A DNA stretch of 64,000 nucleotides. It comes from Bacteroidales bacterium (GTDB taxonomy: Bacteria; Bacteroidota; Bacteroidia; Bacteroidales; UBA1715). This document shows positions 14,696 through 24,709 of this stretch, piece after piece (positions within the stretch are counted from its first letter, which is position 1; the number at the start of each line of letters is the position of its first letter). The stretch covers positions 1 through 64,000 of the forward strand of contig JAKSUA010000010.1 in NCBI GenBank assembly GCA_024409235.1, read 5' to 3'. The notes below the pieces were generated by a model. It did no database searches. It worked only from the letters and a program-made list of their open reading frames with translations, and was not told where the DNA came from. The position numbers and the translations under genes are program-made.

Positions 14696-15790
14696 TTATA
14701 AATAGTTTATCGGGTTCGTATTAACCTTAGAAATTTGGATTGCAAATTTATAAAATTTTTTTATTAACAAATCATAAATAAGTTCTTTTGTATATTGTTC
14801 CGATTCAAAATGTCCAATATCTGCTATAACAAGTTTATTTTCAGCCTGAAAGAAGTCGTGATATTTAACATCTGCAGTAATAAACACATCTGCTTCGGCC
14901 CTTATTGCATCCTGTATCAAAAAACTGCCGGAACCGCCGCAGACTGCAATCTTTTGAACTTTATTTGTAAGAATTTTCGTATGTTTGACTGAACCGCAGT
15001 GAAATGTCTCTTTTATTCTTTTAAGAAACGCCATAGTGTCTTCTGGTTCAGGTAAATAACCAATCATTCCGTCCCCTACGCTTTGGAATTCATTTTTTAG
15101 GGGAAATAAATCATAGGCTACTTCTTCGTATGGATGACTGGTTTTCAGCGCAGATAATACTTTGTTTGTCATAACAGACGGGAACACCGTTTCAAAGCGA
15201 CATTCTGCTTCTTCATGAAATTCATTAATTTCCCCGACAAATGGCCGGGCATTTTCTTTTGCCTGAAAAGATCCCGTTCCCTGAGTGTAAAATCCACACT
15301 TTTCGTAATTGCCGATACAACCGGCACCAGCCTCATAAACCGCCTGGCGAACTTTGTCTATGAATGATACCGGCACATAAGTAACAAGCTTTGTCAAAGC
15401 GTTTTCTTTTGGAACCAAAATCCGGCATTTCTGCAAGCCTATCTTCTCACAGATTTTTCCATTAACGCCATGTTCAACACTGTCTAAATTAGTATGACAA
15501 GCATAAACAGAAACATTATTTTTTATTGCAAGTGATGTGCACTTCTCTATATCTGTTTGATTATTAAACTTTTTTAAAGGACGGAACACAAACGGATGGT
15601 GAGCAATAATCAGGTCTGCACCACAATCAATAGCTTCATTCATAACTTCGGAAGTTACATCTAACGAAATTAAAACCTTTGAAACTGGAGCTGTTTTCTC
15701 GCCCACTATCAGACCTGCGTTGTCGTAATCTGCCTGATAAGCCAAAGGAGCTGCATCTTGCAATATTGAAATAAAATCTTGAACTATCAT
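14696..15790 (-). CDS. NIF3 / GTP cyclohydrolase I type 2-like protein
   Basis: The family forms a toroidal hexamer with a dinuclear metal centre. Metal ligands are visible: H64 and H65 in AHHPF, D103 in HTNLDS, and the late His and Glu in DIGHFESEQ near residue 326-330. The 364-residue length includes the extra middle domain (about 125-230) found in the longer bacterial members. Its biochemical role is uncertain despite the 'GTP cyclohydrolase' name. It is followed after two bases by the zinc-ribbon coiled-coil gene. Divergent from pspC. Confidence 0.9.
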   Translation of the reverse strand: MIVQDFISILQDAAPLAYQADYDNAGLIVGEKTAPVSKVLISLDVTSEVMNEAIDCGADLIIAHHPFVFRPLKKFNNQTDIEKCTSLAIKNNVSVYACHTNLDSVEHGVNGKICEKIGLQKCRILVPKENALTKLVTYVPVSFIDKVRQAVYEAGAGCIGNYEKCGFYTQGTGSFQAKENARPFVGEINEFHEEAECRFETVFPSVMTNKVLSALKTSHPYEEVAYDLFPLKNEFQSVGDGMIGYLPEPEDTMAFLKRIKETFHCGSVKHTKILTNKVQKIAVCGGSGSFLIQDAIRAEADVFITADVKYHDFFQAENKLVIADIGHFESEQYTKELIYDLLIKKFYKFAIQISKVNTNPINYL

Positions 15791-15823
15791 TGTTTAAAAT
15801 TTTTCAAATTTATGAATTCTAAT

Positions 15824-15831
15824 TATTTTTG
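15824..15831 (+). promoter_or_regulatory. -7 box for pspC-cinA
   Basis: TATTTTTG fits the Bacteroidetes -7 consensus and lies 27 bp before the pspC start; the -33 region is only T-rich. Confidence 0.4.
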
Positions 15832-15858
15832 CATAGAACATTAAAAAATTAAATAGCG

Positions 15859-16035
15859 ATGGCAACTTTAAAAAAATCTTCAGACAAGAAAATTGCAGGC
15901 GTTGCAGGTGGTGTAGCAAACTATTTAGAAATAGATCCTACTTTGGTTAGAATTATCTGGGCATGTGCTGTTATTTTTGCAGGATTCGGATTACTTGCAT
16001 ACTTAATCTGCTGGATATTAATGCCAGAAAATTAG
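15859..16035 (+). CDS. Small PspC-domain membrane protein (58 aa)
   Basis: The product is a minimal PspC domain: a charged N-terminus, the conserved KIAGVAGGVANYLEID segment at about 11-26, PTLVRIIW, then one transmembrane stretch (CAVIFAGFGLLAYLICWILM). PspC domains act in envelope-stress sensing in Proteobacteria, but stand-alone short versions are common in Bacteroidota without known partners. The stop is one base before the cinA ATG, so the two are surely co-transcribed. It is shorter than many gene finders' cut-offs. Confidence 0.85.
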   Translation: MATLKKSSDKKIAGVAGGVANYLEIDPTLVRIIWACAVIFAGFGLLAYLICWILMPEN

Positions 16036-16036
16036 T

Positions 16037-17287
16037 ATGAACGTAGCATTTTTAAGCATTGGTGACGAACTTTTGATTGGTAAAACAATCAACACCAATG
16101 CTTCTTGGCTTGGAGAAAAACTTTCAGCCATCGGTTTTGACATTCATTGTGTCGAAACAATTTCTGACAACAGATGTCAGATAATTTCATCGCTAAACCG
16201 TTTAATTTCCGAAAATAATGTTGTTATCATTACTGGAGGACTTGGTCCTACAAATGATGATATAACCAAACATGTTCTGTGTGAAATATTCGACACAGAA
16301 TTAGAATTTAATCAACAGGCTTATGACGGAATGGCGCGGTACGTACTCGCCCGTAACCAGGAAATCAATGACAAAAATCTTACTCAGGCGCAATTCCCGA
16401 AAAAGGCTACGTTTGTTCCAAATCCATGTGGAACTGCATCTGGAATGTGGTTTGAAAAAGATTCCTCGGTAATTGTTTCGTTGCCGGGCGTTCCACACGA
16501 AATGAAAGCTATTATGCTTGAATCGGTTATTCCTTGGTTGAAAAACCGGTTTGAATTGCCTGCTATATTCCATCGCCACGTTTTAGTTTCAGAAATTGCA
16601 GAATCAAAACTGGCAGAAACTATTTCGGACTGGGAAGCACAATTGCCGGAACAAATTCATTTGGCATATCTTCCTTCGCCAGGCATTGTAAAATTACGTA
16701 TGTCGTGCGTTGCAGAAAACGAAGCGAAAGCTCACGAACTTGTTGAAAAAGAAGAAGCTAAATTAAAAAACATCATAGCACCGTACATTTGGGGCTACGA
16801 CGATGACACAATAGAAGAAGTTGTTGGAAAACTTCTCCTAAAATATAATGCAACAGTTTCAACAGCCGAGAGCTGCACTGGAGGAAATATTTCGCGTATG
16901 CTCACCCGCATTTCCGGCAGCTCTGCATATTATTACGGAAGCGTGATTTCATATGACAATTCTGTCAAAATCAAAGAACTTAATGTAAATCCCAAAGACA
17001 TTGAGCAACATGGAGTTGTTAGCGAGCAAGTGGTAAAAACAATGGCAACTGAAATCCGCAAGAAAATTGGAACTACTTACGGAATAGCAACTTCAGGAAT
17101 TGCCGGACCAACCGGAGGTTCCGAAGAAAAACCTGTTGGAACAGTTTGGATTGCCGTAGCTTCAGAAAAAAATATTGTCGCAAAGAAATTTCTTTTCGGA
17201 AAAGAACGTGACACAAATATTGAAAAAGCTACTGTTTCAGCGTTACGTATGCTCCAACAATTAATTCTGCAAGAACATCTAGCATAA
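16037..17287 (+). CDS. cinA: CinA-family nicotinamide-nucleotide amidohydrolase
   Basis: The 416-residue protein has the two-domain CinA plan. The N-terminal molybdopterin-binding-like (COG1058) part begins with AFLSIGDELLIGKTINTN and contains ITGGLGPTNDDIT. The C-terminal pyridine nucleotide deamidase domain starts near residue 265 (VSTAESCTGG) and includes SGIAGPTGG. The enzyme converts NMN to nicotinate mononucleotide to salvage the pyridine ring, and the N-terminal part can have ADP-ribose pyrophosphatase activity. Operon order pspC-cinA-phosphatase-tex. Confidence 0.95.
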   Translation: MNVAFLSIGDELLIGKTINTNASWLGEKLSAIGFDIHCVETISDNRCQIISSLNRLISENNVVIITGGLGPTNDDITKHVLCEIFDTELEFNQQAYDGMARYVLARNQEINDKNLTQAQFPKKATFVPNPCGTASGMWFEKDSSVIVSLPGVPHEMKAIMLESVIPWLKNRFELPAIFHRHVLVSEIAESKLAETISDWEAQLPEQIHLAYLPSPGIVKLRMSCVAENEAKAHELVEKEEAKLKNIIAPYIWGYDDDTIEEVVGKLLLKYNATVSTAESCTGGNISRMLTRISGSSAYYYGSVISYDNSVKIKELNVNPKDIEQHGVVSEQVVKTMATEIRKKIGTTYGIATSGIAGPTGGSEEKPVGTVWIAVASEKNIVAKKFLFGKERDTNIEKATVSALRMLQQLILQEHLA

Positions 17288-17302
17288 CATAAACAGTAAA
17301 AA

Positions 17303-17785
17303 ATGAACTCTCCTACCAAAATATTATTTGTCTGTTTAGGAAACATCTGCCGTTCTCCTTTGGCCGATACTATTATGTGCAAACTAATTGCAGATAAGTA
17401 TCTTTCAGAGAAATACGAGATTGATTCGGCGGGAATTTTAGATTATCATGAAGGCGAAAAAGCAGATTACAGAATGCGCTGCCATGCTGATTTTCGAGGT
17501 TATGAAATAACACATTTGTCCCGTCCTGTGGAGAAATCAGATTTTGACAAGTTTGACTTGATTTTTGGAATGGATGACCAAAACATCCGTGATTTGGAAT
17601 CACTTGCCCAAAACGATGAACAAAAAAATAAAATCCACAGAATGGTTGATTACTGCAAAGAATTCAACCGTTCCAGTATTCCCGATCCTTATTATGGCGG
17701 CGATTCCGGATTTGAATTAGTTATTGATATGCTTGAAGTTGCCTGTGCAAATCTTTTGGAAGAACTTGAAGCACGTAATTTATAA
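17303..17785 (+). CDS. Low-molecular-weight protein tyrosine phosphatase
   Basis: The P-loop is complete: C11 in VCLGNICRSPLA with R17 and S18 (C-x5-R-S). The general-acid Asp lies in the IPDPYYGG loop near residue 131. At 160 residues the size is typical. Such enzymes remove phosphate from Tyr, and in capsule-bearing bacteria often act on Wzc-type kinases; a Wzc-like gene begins at 62902, but it is far away and no link is shown. The gene lies 15 bp behind cinA and three bases before tex. Confidence 0.93.
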   Translation: MNSPTKILFVCLGNICRSPLADTIMCKLIADKYLSEKYEIDSAGILDYHEGEKADYRMRCHADFRGYEITHLSRPVEKSDFDKFDLIFGMDDQNIRDLESLAQNDEQKNKIHRMVDYCKEFNRSSIPDPYYGGDSGFELVIDMLEVACANLLEELEARNL

Positions 17786-17788
17786 TTT

Positions 17789-19906
17789 ATGCAGTTTTCA
17801 AGTATAATAGCACAAAATCTTAATCTTCAGGAAAAACAGGTTTACAACACGCTAAAACTACTTTCCGAAGGTGCCACAATTCCCTTCATCAGCCGTTACC
17901 GAAAAGAAATGACTGGTGAATTGAATGAAGTTCAGGTTCAAGAAATTCAAACGCAATTCGACAAACTGAATGAACTGGAAAAACGAAAAGAGTTCATTTT
18001 AAAAAGTATTGAAGAGCAAGGAAAACTTACGTCTGAAATAAGTAAACGAATCAGCGAAAGTTCTAGTTTAACGGAAATTGAAGATATTTATCTTCCTTTC
18101 AAACCAAAACGGAAAACAAAAGCAGAAGTTGCCAGAAAAAATGGATTGGAACCGCTTGCAAAAATAATAATGAAACAAAATGAACGCGATGTTGAATCAC
18201 GTGCTGTTCAATTTCTCAACAAAGATGTTCCCGATGTGAAGTCAGCACTGCAAGGTGCAAGAGATATTATTGCGGAATGGGTCAGCGAACACGAAGCATC
18301 CCGTGACAGAGTTCGTAAAGAGTTTCTTTATAATGCTGTAATTCAATCAAAAATAATTAAGGGAAAAGAGGTTGAGGCCGAAAAATATCAGGATTATTTT
18401 GATACAAAGGATGCATTGAAGAAAATTTCTTCGCATCGTTTATTGGCAATCCGTCGTGGGGAATCAGAAGGCTTTCTTCGGGTAAATATTGCACCTGACG
18501 AGGAGAATACACTTAATCGTCTCTACCCTCTTTTTGTCCGCGGCTGTACGGAATCAACTGAACAAGTAAAACTTGCTATTGACGATTCATACAAAAGACT
18601 TATAAAGCCTTCCATTGAAACTGAATTTGCCACATCGAGCAAAGAAAAAGCAGACGACGAGGCTATTAAAGTTTTTGCAGAAAACCTCCGCCAGCTATTA
18701 CTATCTGCTCCACTTGGAGAAAAGCGTGTGATGGGCATAGACCCAGGGTTCCGCACAGGCTGTAAAGTGGTCTGCCTTGATGCACAGGGAAACCTTCTTC
18801 ACCACGAAGCAATTTTCCCCCATCCGCCACAAAACGAGCTGCTGAAAGCAAAGGACACCATCGTGAAATTAGCGGAAACCTACAAAATCGAAGCAATTTC
18901 AATTGGAAACGGAACTGCCAGCCGGGAAACAGAACAATTTGTACGTGGCTGCCGATTCACAAATCCGGTACAAATATTTGTTGTGAGTGAAAACGGAGCA
19001 TCAATTTACTCTGCATCAGCAATTGCACGAGAGGAATTTCCTAATGAAGATGTAACCGTCCGCGGTGCAGTTTCCATAGGACGAAGATTGATGGATCCAC
19101 TTGCGGAACTTGTGAAAATTGACGCAAAATCAATCGGTGTGGGACAATACCAACATGATGTTGACCAAACAAAACTGAAAAAATCACTTGACCAAACTGT
19201 CATAAACTGTGTGAATCTTGTCGGCGTAAATCTTAATACCGCAAGTAAACATCTGCTTACTTATATATCTGGATTAGGACCGCAGTTAGCTCAAAATATA
19301 GTTGATTACCGAATTCAAAACGGAGTTTTTAAGTCACGAAAAGAGCTTGCCAAGGTACCTCGTTTAGGTTCTAAAGCATACGAGCAATGTGCTGGTTTCC
19401 TGCGTATTCCAGGTGCAAAAAACCCGTTGGACAACACCGCTGTTCATCCAGAAAGCTACGCTGTTGTAGAAAAGATGGCAAAAGACTTGCATTGCACTGT
19501 AACTGAGCTGATTTCAAATAAAGAGTTAAAGAAACAGTTACATTTAGCGAATTATATAACGGACTCAGTAGGGTTACCTACGCTTCGCGACATAATAAAC
19601 GAGCTGGAAAAACCTGGACGCGACTGCCGTGAAACAATACGTGAATTTTCGTTTGACCCAACATTGAAAACGATTGAAGACGTGAAAATCGGAGGCATTT
19701 ATCCGGGAATCGTAACAAACATAACAAATTTCGGCGCTTTTGTTGACATAGGAGTTCATGAAAACGGACTAGTGCATATTTCACAAATGTCCAACCGCTA
19801 TATTTCCAATCCTGCTGAAGTTGTAAGCCTTCACCAGCAAGTGGAAGTACAGGTTCTTGACGTTGATTTACAGCGGAAAAGAATTGGTTTGAAGATTATT
19901 GAATAA
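17789..19906 (+). CDS. tex: Tex-family RNA-binding transcription accessory protein
   Basis: The 705-residue protein has the full Tex order: an N-terminal helical region (LLSEGATIPFISRYRKEMTG near 30), a YqgF/RNase H-like domain starting MGIDPGFRTGCKV near residue 314, tandem helix-hairpin-helix units (INCVNLVGVNLNTAS through RIPGAKNPLDNTAVHPE), and an S1 RNA-binding domain at about 633-705 (GGIYPGIVTNITNFGAFVDI). Tex binds RNA or single-stranded DNA and influences transcription; its precise role is unsettled. It ends the pspC-cinA operon. Confidence 0.95.
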   Translation: MQFSSIIAQNLNLQEKQVYNTLKLLSEGATIPFISRYRKEMTGELNEVQVQEIQTQFDKLNELEKRKEFILKSIEEQGKLTSEISKRISESSSLTEIEDIYLPFKPKRKTKAEVARKNGLEPLAKIIMKQNERDVESRAVQFLNKDVPDVKSALQGARDIIAEWVSEHEASRDRVRKEFLYNAVIQSKIIKGKEVEAEKYQDYFDTKDALKKISSHRLLAIRRGESEGFLRVNIAPDEENTLNRLYPLFVRGCTESTEQVKLAIDDSYKRLIKPSIETEFATSSKEKADDEAIKVFAENLRQLLLSAPLGEKRVMGIDPGFRTGCKVVCLDAQGNLLHHEAIFPHPPQNELLKAKDTIVKLAETYKIEAISIGNGTASRETEQFVRGCRFTNPVQIFVVSENGASIYSASAIAREEFPNEDVTVRGAVSIGRRLMDPLAELVKIDAKSIGVGQYQHDVDQTKLKKSLDQTVINCVNLVGVNLNTASKHLLTYISGLGPQLAQNIVDYRIQNGVFKSRKELAKVPRLGSKAYEQCAGFLRIPGAKNPLDNTAVHPESYAVVEKMAKDLHCTVTELISNKELKKQLHLANYITDSVGLPTLRDIINELEKPGRDCRETIREFSFDPTLKTIEDVKIGGIYPGIVTNITNFGAFVDIGVHENGLVHISQMSNRYISNPAEVVSLHQQVEVQVLDVDLQRKRIGLKIIE

Positions 19907-19955
19907 ATTGAAATTATTCCACAAACTGACATAAATACTTTCTCAAAAATAATTT

Positions 19956-19963
19956 TACCTTTG
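19956..19963 (+). promoter_or_regulatory. -7 box for gpmI
   Basis: TACCTTTG agrees with TAnnTTTG and lies 37 bp before the start codon, leaving a short leader. Confidence 0.45.
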
Positions 19964-20000
19964 CGGACAAGTACAAAACGTTTAACTTAATTATACTAAA

Positions 20001-21527
20001 ATGGCAAAAGCTCTTTTGATGATTCTTGACGGATGGGGTTTCGGAAATAAAACTAAATCCGATGTTATTGCTTCAACTCCTACTCCATATTGGGATTCTT
20101 TATTGAAAAACTATCCTTATTCACAATTACAAGCTTCTGGGGAAAATGTTGGTTTACCAGACGGTCAAATGGGAAACTCGGAAGTTGGTCACTTAAATAT
20201 TGGTGCCGGTCGTGTTGTTTATCAAGATTTGGTAAAAATCAACCGTGCCTGTGCAGACAATTCTATTATGGAAAACAAGGAAATCAAGAATGCTTTTTCA
20301 TACGCTAAAGAGAAAGGTAAACAAATTCACTTGATGGGACTTGTTTCTAACGGTGGTGTTCATAGCTCTTTGGACCATTTATTCAAATTAATAGAAATCT
20401 CAAAAGCATACGGTATCGACAATACTTTTGTTCACTGCTTTATGGATGGCCGTGACACAGATCCAAAATCAGGAAAAGGTTTTATTGAACAATTAGACGC
20501 ACATTTAGCTAAAAATACTGGTTCTATTGCTTCTATTGTTGGTCGTTTCTACGCTATGGACCGTGACAAACGTTGGGAACGTGTGAAAGTTGCTTATGAT
20601 TTGTTAGTGAACGGTGTTGGTAAAAAAGCAACAGATATGGTTCAGGCAATGCAGGAAAGCTACGATTCAGACTCTGCAGAACATAAAGGAACAGACGAAT
20701 TCGTAGAACCAATTGTAAATGCTAACGTTGACGGTAGAATCAAGGAAGGTGATGTTATTATTTTCTTCAACTACCGTAATGACCGTGCTAAAGAATTAAC
20801 AATTGTTCTTACACAAAAAGATATGCCTGAAGCTGGTATGAAAACAATCCCAGGATTGCAATACTATTGCATGACTCCATACGATGCATCATTCACAGGC
20901 GTTCACATTCTTTTCGATAAGGAAAATGTACAAAACACATTAGGTGAATACGTTGCAAATCTTGGAAAGAATCAGTTGCATATTGCAGAAACAGAAAAAT
21001 ATGCTCACGTAACATTCTTCTTCAATGGCGGTCGAGAAACACCTTACGAAAACGAAGACCGTATTTTGGTGCCTTCTCCAAAAGTTGCCACATACGATTT
21101 AAAACCAGAAATGAGTGCTTTTGAAGTAAAAGACAAACTTGTTGAAGCAATTAAAACAGACAAATACGATTTTATCGTAGTAAATTTTGCAAACGGTGAT
21201 ATGGTTGGACATACAGGTATTTATTCTGCAATTGAAAAAGCTGTTGTTGCTGTTGACCAATGTGTAAATGAAGTTGTTGAAGCTGCAAAATCAATGTCAT
21301 ACGAAACTATCATTATTGCAGACCACGGTAATGCGGACAATGCTATCAACCAAGATGGAACCCCAAACACTGCTCACTCTTTGAATCCTGTTCCATTTGT
21401 ATATATCAGTGCTAACAAAAATGCGAAGGTTGAAGATGGTATTCTTGCCGATGTAGCTCCTTCTATCTGCCATATTTTAGGTGTTGAACAACCAAAAGAT
21501 ATGACAGGAAAGAATTTGATTAAATAA
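20001..21527 (+). CDS. gpmI: 2,3-bisphosphoglycerate-independent phosphoglycerate mutase
   Basis: This is the glycolytic enzyme interconverting 3- and 2-phosphoglycerate through a phosphoserine. The alkaline-phosphatase-like metal site is intact: D10 in MILDGWG, the nucleophile S60 in GNSEVGH, and later [22 protein letters not shown] and [10 protein letters not shown]. The 508-residue length is standard. The coding sequence has the smoother, more optimised codon use expected of a highly expressed gene. It is monocistronic between its own -7 box and a strong terminator. Confidence 0.97.
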   Translation: MAKALLMILDGWGFGNKTKSDVIASTPTPYWDSLLKNYPYSQLQASGENVGLPDGQMGNSEVGHLNIGAGRVVYQDLVKINRACADNSIMENKEIKNAFSYAKEKGKQIHLMGLVSNGGVHSSLDHLFKLIEISKAYGIDNTFVHCFMDGRDTDPKSGKGFIEQLDAHLAKNTGSIASIVGRFYAMDRDKRWERVKVAYDLLVNGVGKKATDMVQAMQESYDSDSAEHKGTDEFVEPIVNANVDGRIKEGDVIIFFNYRNDRAKELTIVLTQKDMPEAGMKTIPGLQYYCMTPYDASFTGVHILFDKENVQNTLGEYVANLGKNQLHIAETEKYAHVTFFFNGGRETPYENEDRILVPSPKVATYDLKPEMSAFEVKDKLVEAIKTDKYDFIVVNFANGDMVGHTGIYSAIEKAVVAVDQCVNEVVEAAKSMSYETIIIADHGNADNAINQDGTPNTAHSLNPVPFVYISANKNAKVEDGILADVAPSICHILGVEQPKDMTGKNLIK

Positions 21528-21544
21528 TTAGTCTTTTTCACTAT

Positions 21545-21577
21545 AAAAAAGGAAATCCAAAACGGATTTCCTTTTTT
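21545..21577. terminator. Terminator between gpmI and the MBOAT gene
   Basis: AAAAGGAAATCC and GGATTTCCTTTT form a perfect stem with a five-base loop and a T-run; the symmetrical A/T flanks let it serve both convergent genes. Confidence 0.8.
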
Positions 21578-21596
21578 TGTTTTCAGGTACAAACAA

Positions 21597-23441
21597 CTAA
21601 AACTGAAAATAAATAAACTTCTGTAAATCAGCCGTAACAAACTGATATACCACAAAAACAACAAAAACAGTTGCTATCGCCATTAGTGGCAATGGTAATT
21701 TCGCAAAAGAAATTCTATATCGTCGTTTTAAGTTTTCAGGAAGCCAATGAACAATCATTCCCAAAACAAACAGAATCAAAATATTTTCGCAGCTTCGAGC
21801 AATTTCTGGCACCTGTTCTAAATTCCAAGGTGTTCCTATTTGATTCACCATATTTTTGGCTGTATTCCATGCAACTTCATTGGCTTCGGCTGGATCCAAA
21901 TTTGAACCAGCTCGGAAAAACAAGCGGGTCCATGTAATAAAAACAAAAGTCTGCAATACCGCCCAAGAACGTTCCAGCCACAGCAACGGATTTTTCCATC
22001 CAATAAAGTTGTACATAAAACGTAAGAATGTACCTAAGCAGATAGCTCCCGACCACACAAGGGCTATATTCAGAACGGGCATAGGAAAAAATTCTGCCAA
22101 CTTGTAAAAACCAAAGGTTATAATTCCTATTGTCAGCAAACGCAATGGATGATCCCACTCTTTCCAAAATCTAAAAATAATCATCCCTATTCCATTCAAT
22201 CCTCCCCAAATCATAAAATTCCAGCTTGCTCCATGCCACAAACCTCCCAAAAGCATGGTATTCATTCTATTCATATTTGAAACAAGAGATTTCTTTTTAT
22301 CCAAAGATTTGCGGCAATATATTGTAACGATTAACGCAATAGAAAGCAAAGCAACGGCAACCCATATGCTCCCAGACAAAATAGTTCCAATCAAAGCTAT
22401 TGTAATAATACACGCATATGTTCCAAAGGATGCATTTCTATTTCCTCCGAGCGGAATATAAAGGTAATCCTGCAACCATTTTGAAAGAGATATATGCCAA
22501 CGTTTCCAGAATTCGCCCGGATTTGTTGCCTTATATGGTGAATTAAAGTTCTTTGGCAAATAAAATCCCATTATCATTGCTACACCAATTGCAATATCCG
22601 TATATCCCGAAAAATCAGCATAAACCTGCAAAGAATAAGCAAACAAAGCAACAAGATTTTCAAATCCTGTATATAACAACGGATTTTCAAATACTCTGTC
22701 AACAAAATTTACCGCTAGATAATCACTCAAAATAATCTTCTTTGCCAAACCATTCAATATCCAAAACACAGCAATTCCAAACTGACGACGGGATAGAAAA
22801 TATTTCTTATAGATCTGAGGTATAAAATCAGCGGCACGTACAATCGGTCCTGCTACTAGCTGAGGAAAAAACGTAACATAAAATCCAAAATTTAACACAT
22901 TAGAAACAGGTGCAACTTTATTGCGATACACGTCCATTATATAACTAATACATTGAAACGTATAGAATGAGATACCAACAGGTAAAATAATCTTATCTAC
23001 TGAAAAACAGTCTTTTCCTGCTACAACATTACCAATTTCCGCAAAAACATTCACTACCGGTATTTGTAAACCAACAAGATTAAAAATCATATCGGCAAAG
23101 AAATAGGCATATTTAAAGTAACACAGTATTCCCAAATTTAGAATCAATCCGACCAACAACAATAAAGCACGTTGTTTTCCGTCTTTTTTGCTTATCGACA
23201 ATCCTATTATAAAATTCAAGAAAGTCGCAAAAAACAATATTAAGACAGCCAAGCCGCTCGTTTTGTAATAGAAGAAAATACTGACGAAAAATATGAATGA
23301 ATTTCGGAGCAATGTTTTGTTTCCGAATAAAGAAAATACAGCAAATACAATAGCAAAAAACGCCCAGAAATAAAACTGAGTGAACAGTAAAGGCGAATTT
23401 GCATTAAAAGAAAATATGTTCTTCAAAAATTCAATAATCAT
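21597..23441 (-). CDS. MBOAT-family O-acyltransferase (AlgI/DltB-like)
   Basis: The 614-residue polytopic membrane protein carries the MBOAT hallmarks: FYTFQCISYIMDVYR, LVAGPIVRAADFIPQ, YADFSGYTDIAIG, NSPYKATNPGEFWKRWHIS, YIPLGGNR and the catalytic His in GGLWHGASWN near residue 400. Such proteins pass acetyl groups across the inner membrane to extracellular polysaccharide. It is longer than typical AlgI, mainly through extra membrane segments after the His. The two SGNH genes upstream overlap it (four bases with the nearer), matching the AlgI plus AlgJ/X pattern in which the SGNH protein finishes the transfer outside the membrane. Confidence 0.92.
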   Translation of the reverse strand: MIIEFLKNIFSFNANSPLLFTQFYFWAFFAIVFAVFSLFGNKTLLRNSFIFFVSIFFYYKTSGLAVLILFFATFLNFIIGLSISKKDGKQRALLLLVGLILNLGILCYFKYAYFFADMIFNLVGLQIPVVNVFAEIGNVVAGKDCFSVDKIILPVGISFYTFQCISYIMDVYRNKVAPVSNVLNFGFYVTFFPQLVAGPIVRAADFIPQIYKKYFLSRRQFGIAVFWILNGLAKKIILSDYLAVNFVDRVFENPLLYTGFENLVALFAYSLQVYADFSGYTDIAIGVAMIMGFYLPKNFNSPYKATNPGEFWKRWHISLSKWLQDYLYIPLGGNRNASFGTYACIITIALIGTILSGSIWVAVALLSIALIVTIYCRKSLDKKKSLVSNMNRMNTMLLGGLWHGASWNFMIWGGLNGIGMIIFRFWKEWDHPLRLLTIGIITFGFYKLAEFFPMPVLNIALVWSGAICLGTFLRFMYNFIGWKNPLLWLERSWAVLQTFVFITWTRLFFRAGSNLDPAEANEVAWNTAKNMVNQIGTPWNLEQVPEIARSCENILILFVLGMIVHWLPENLKRRYRISFAKLPLPLMAIATVFVVFVVYQFVTADLQKFIYFQF

Positions 23442-24709
23442 CTTTTCTTCATCATTGTATTATTATAGGAGTCGATTATTGCATGATATATCATATCTCC
23501 CATTAGTTTATATCCTTTTCTTGTAAAATGAATTTTATCCTTTTGAGCCAATCCAAAGGCTTCCCATTGTTTCATAGACGAAAGTCCGCCCATTATGGCA
23601 AACATATCCCAAACACCGCCGTCGTGCCTGCGTGCCAGTTCGTAGAAGTCACGCTGTACCTTTAAGCCGTTTTTATTTACAGAATATGTGCTTGATTTTC
23701 CGGAGCCGTTTTTTCGGAAAGAATCATTGTTTGTAATGAAAATGTATGCACAGTTGGGAACAACAGTTTCAATTTTAGCAATCAGAGAATCATAATTTGC
23801 AATAAAAACAGAATCCGAGAAATTCTCAGGGACGGCATCATTTATACCAATCGCAAAAATCACCAAATCAGGATGAATCAAAGCTAAATCACGTTCAAAA
23901 TGTTCGCAGGACAAATACGAAGGAACCGAAGCACCATTCACTCCAATTGCATGATATACAATACCTCGGTTATCGTTTTCAGGAATGAAACCATTCACTG
24001 TAAATGAATGATTCACACTATCTTTCTGAATAATCTTCATTGTAAAACGTTCTGCTAAATGTTGCAACTTATAAACATAGGTAGAACTTACAGAATCATA
24101 TACTGCAATGTACGTTGTATCATCCACACATAAAACAGGTTCCACTAACCTAGAATCACCATAGCCGATCAACGTCAAACGATTAAACTTCCAACGATGT
24201 TTTTCTTCCTCTGTATTTAGATTCACAGTAATTGAAGCCGAAGAATCTGAAGTGGTTACTGCAATTCCCATAACACCAAGTTCTGCTACTCGATTTTCCC
24301 GAACATTGCGTGACGAGATCCAATATCCTGTATGCGAAACTTTATAATTCGAAGGATTATTTGTCTTTGCTGTTTCAAAAGGAAATATAATTCCCCGACT
24401 CGCATGGCTGTCGGAAATCAATGTATCAAAGTGAGAACGAACCTGATGCGAGAACATATCCGCCTGAACATGCGAACCACCAATATGCAAAATTGACAAT
24501 TGATCTTCGCATCCACGGATTTGCAGATTTAGTTTCTCGTAAAAATTTGATAATCTGCTACTTTCCTTATTTGGAATACAAATAACATTCATTGAGTCCA
24601 CAATAAACGGATACGGAATCTTCGACTGTCCGAAAACTGCTGTCGAACTAATAGAAAAACAAATTCCAAGGATTGTTTTTAAGATATTATTTATTCTAAA
24701 ACTCTTCAT
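23438..24709 (-). CDS. SGNH-fold exported protein, partner of MBOAT (1)
   Basis: An N-terminal signal sequence (about 1-28) precedes an SGNH hydrolase fold. Block I reads LHIGGSHVQADM, so the usual GDS is GGS with candidate nucleophile S79; block III is FAIGINDA; block V is DKIHFTRKG with the Asp-x-x-His pair near residue 403. The replaced Asp next to the Ser resembles AlgJ/AlgX-type acetyltransferases more than esterases, though this is inference. It overlaps the MBOAT gene by four bases and the second SGNH gene by 14 bases, so the three form one unit. Confidence 0.8.
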   Translation of the reverse strand: MKSFRINNILKTILGICFSISSTAVFGQSKIPYPFIVDSMNVICIPNKESSRLSNFYEKLNLQIRGCEDQLSILHIGGSHVQADMFSHQVRSHFDTLISDSHASRGIIFPFETAKTNNPSNYKVSHTGYWISSRNVRENRVAELGVMGIAVTTSDSSASITVNLNTEEEKHRWKFNRLTLIGYGDSRLVEPVLCVDDTTYIAVYDSVSSTYVYKLQHLAERFTMKIIQKDSVNHSFTVNGFIPENDNRGIVYHAIGVNGASVPSYLSCEHFERDLALIHPDLVIFAIGINDAVPENFSDSVFIANYDSLIAKIETVVPNCAYIFITNNDSFRKNGSGKSSTYSVNKNGLKVQRDFYELARRHDGGVWDMFAIMGGLSSMKQWEAFGLAQKDKIHFTRKGYKLMGDMIYHAIIDSYNNTMMKKR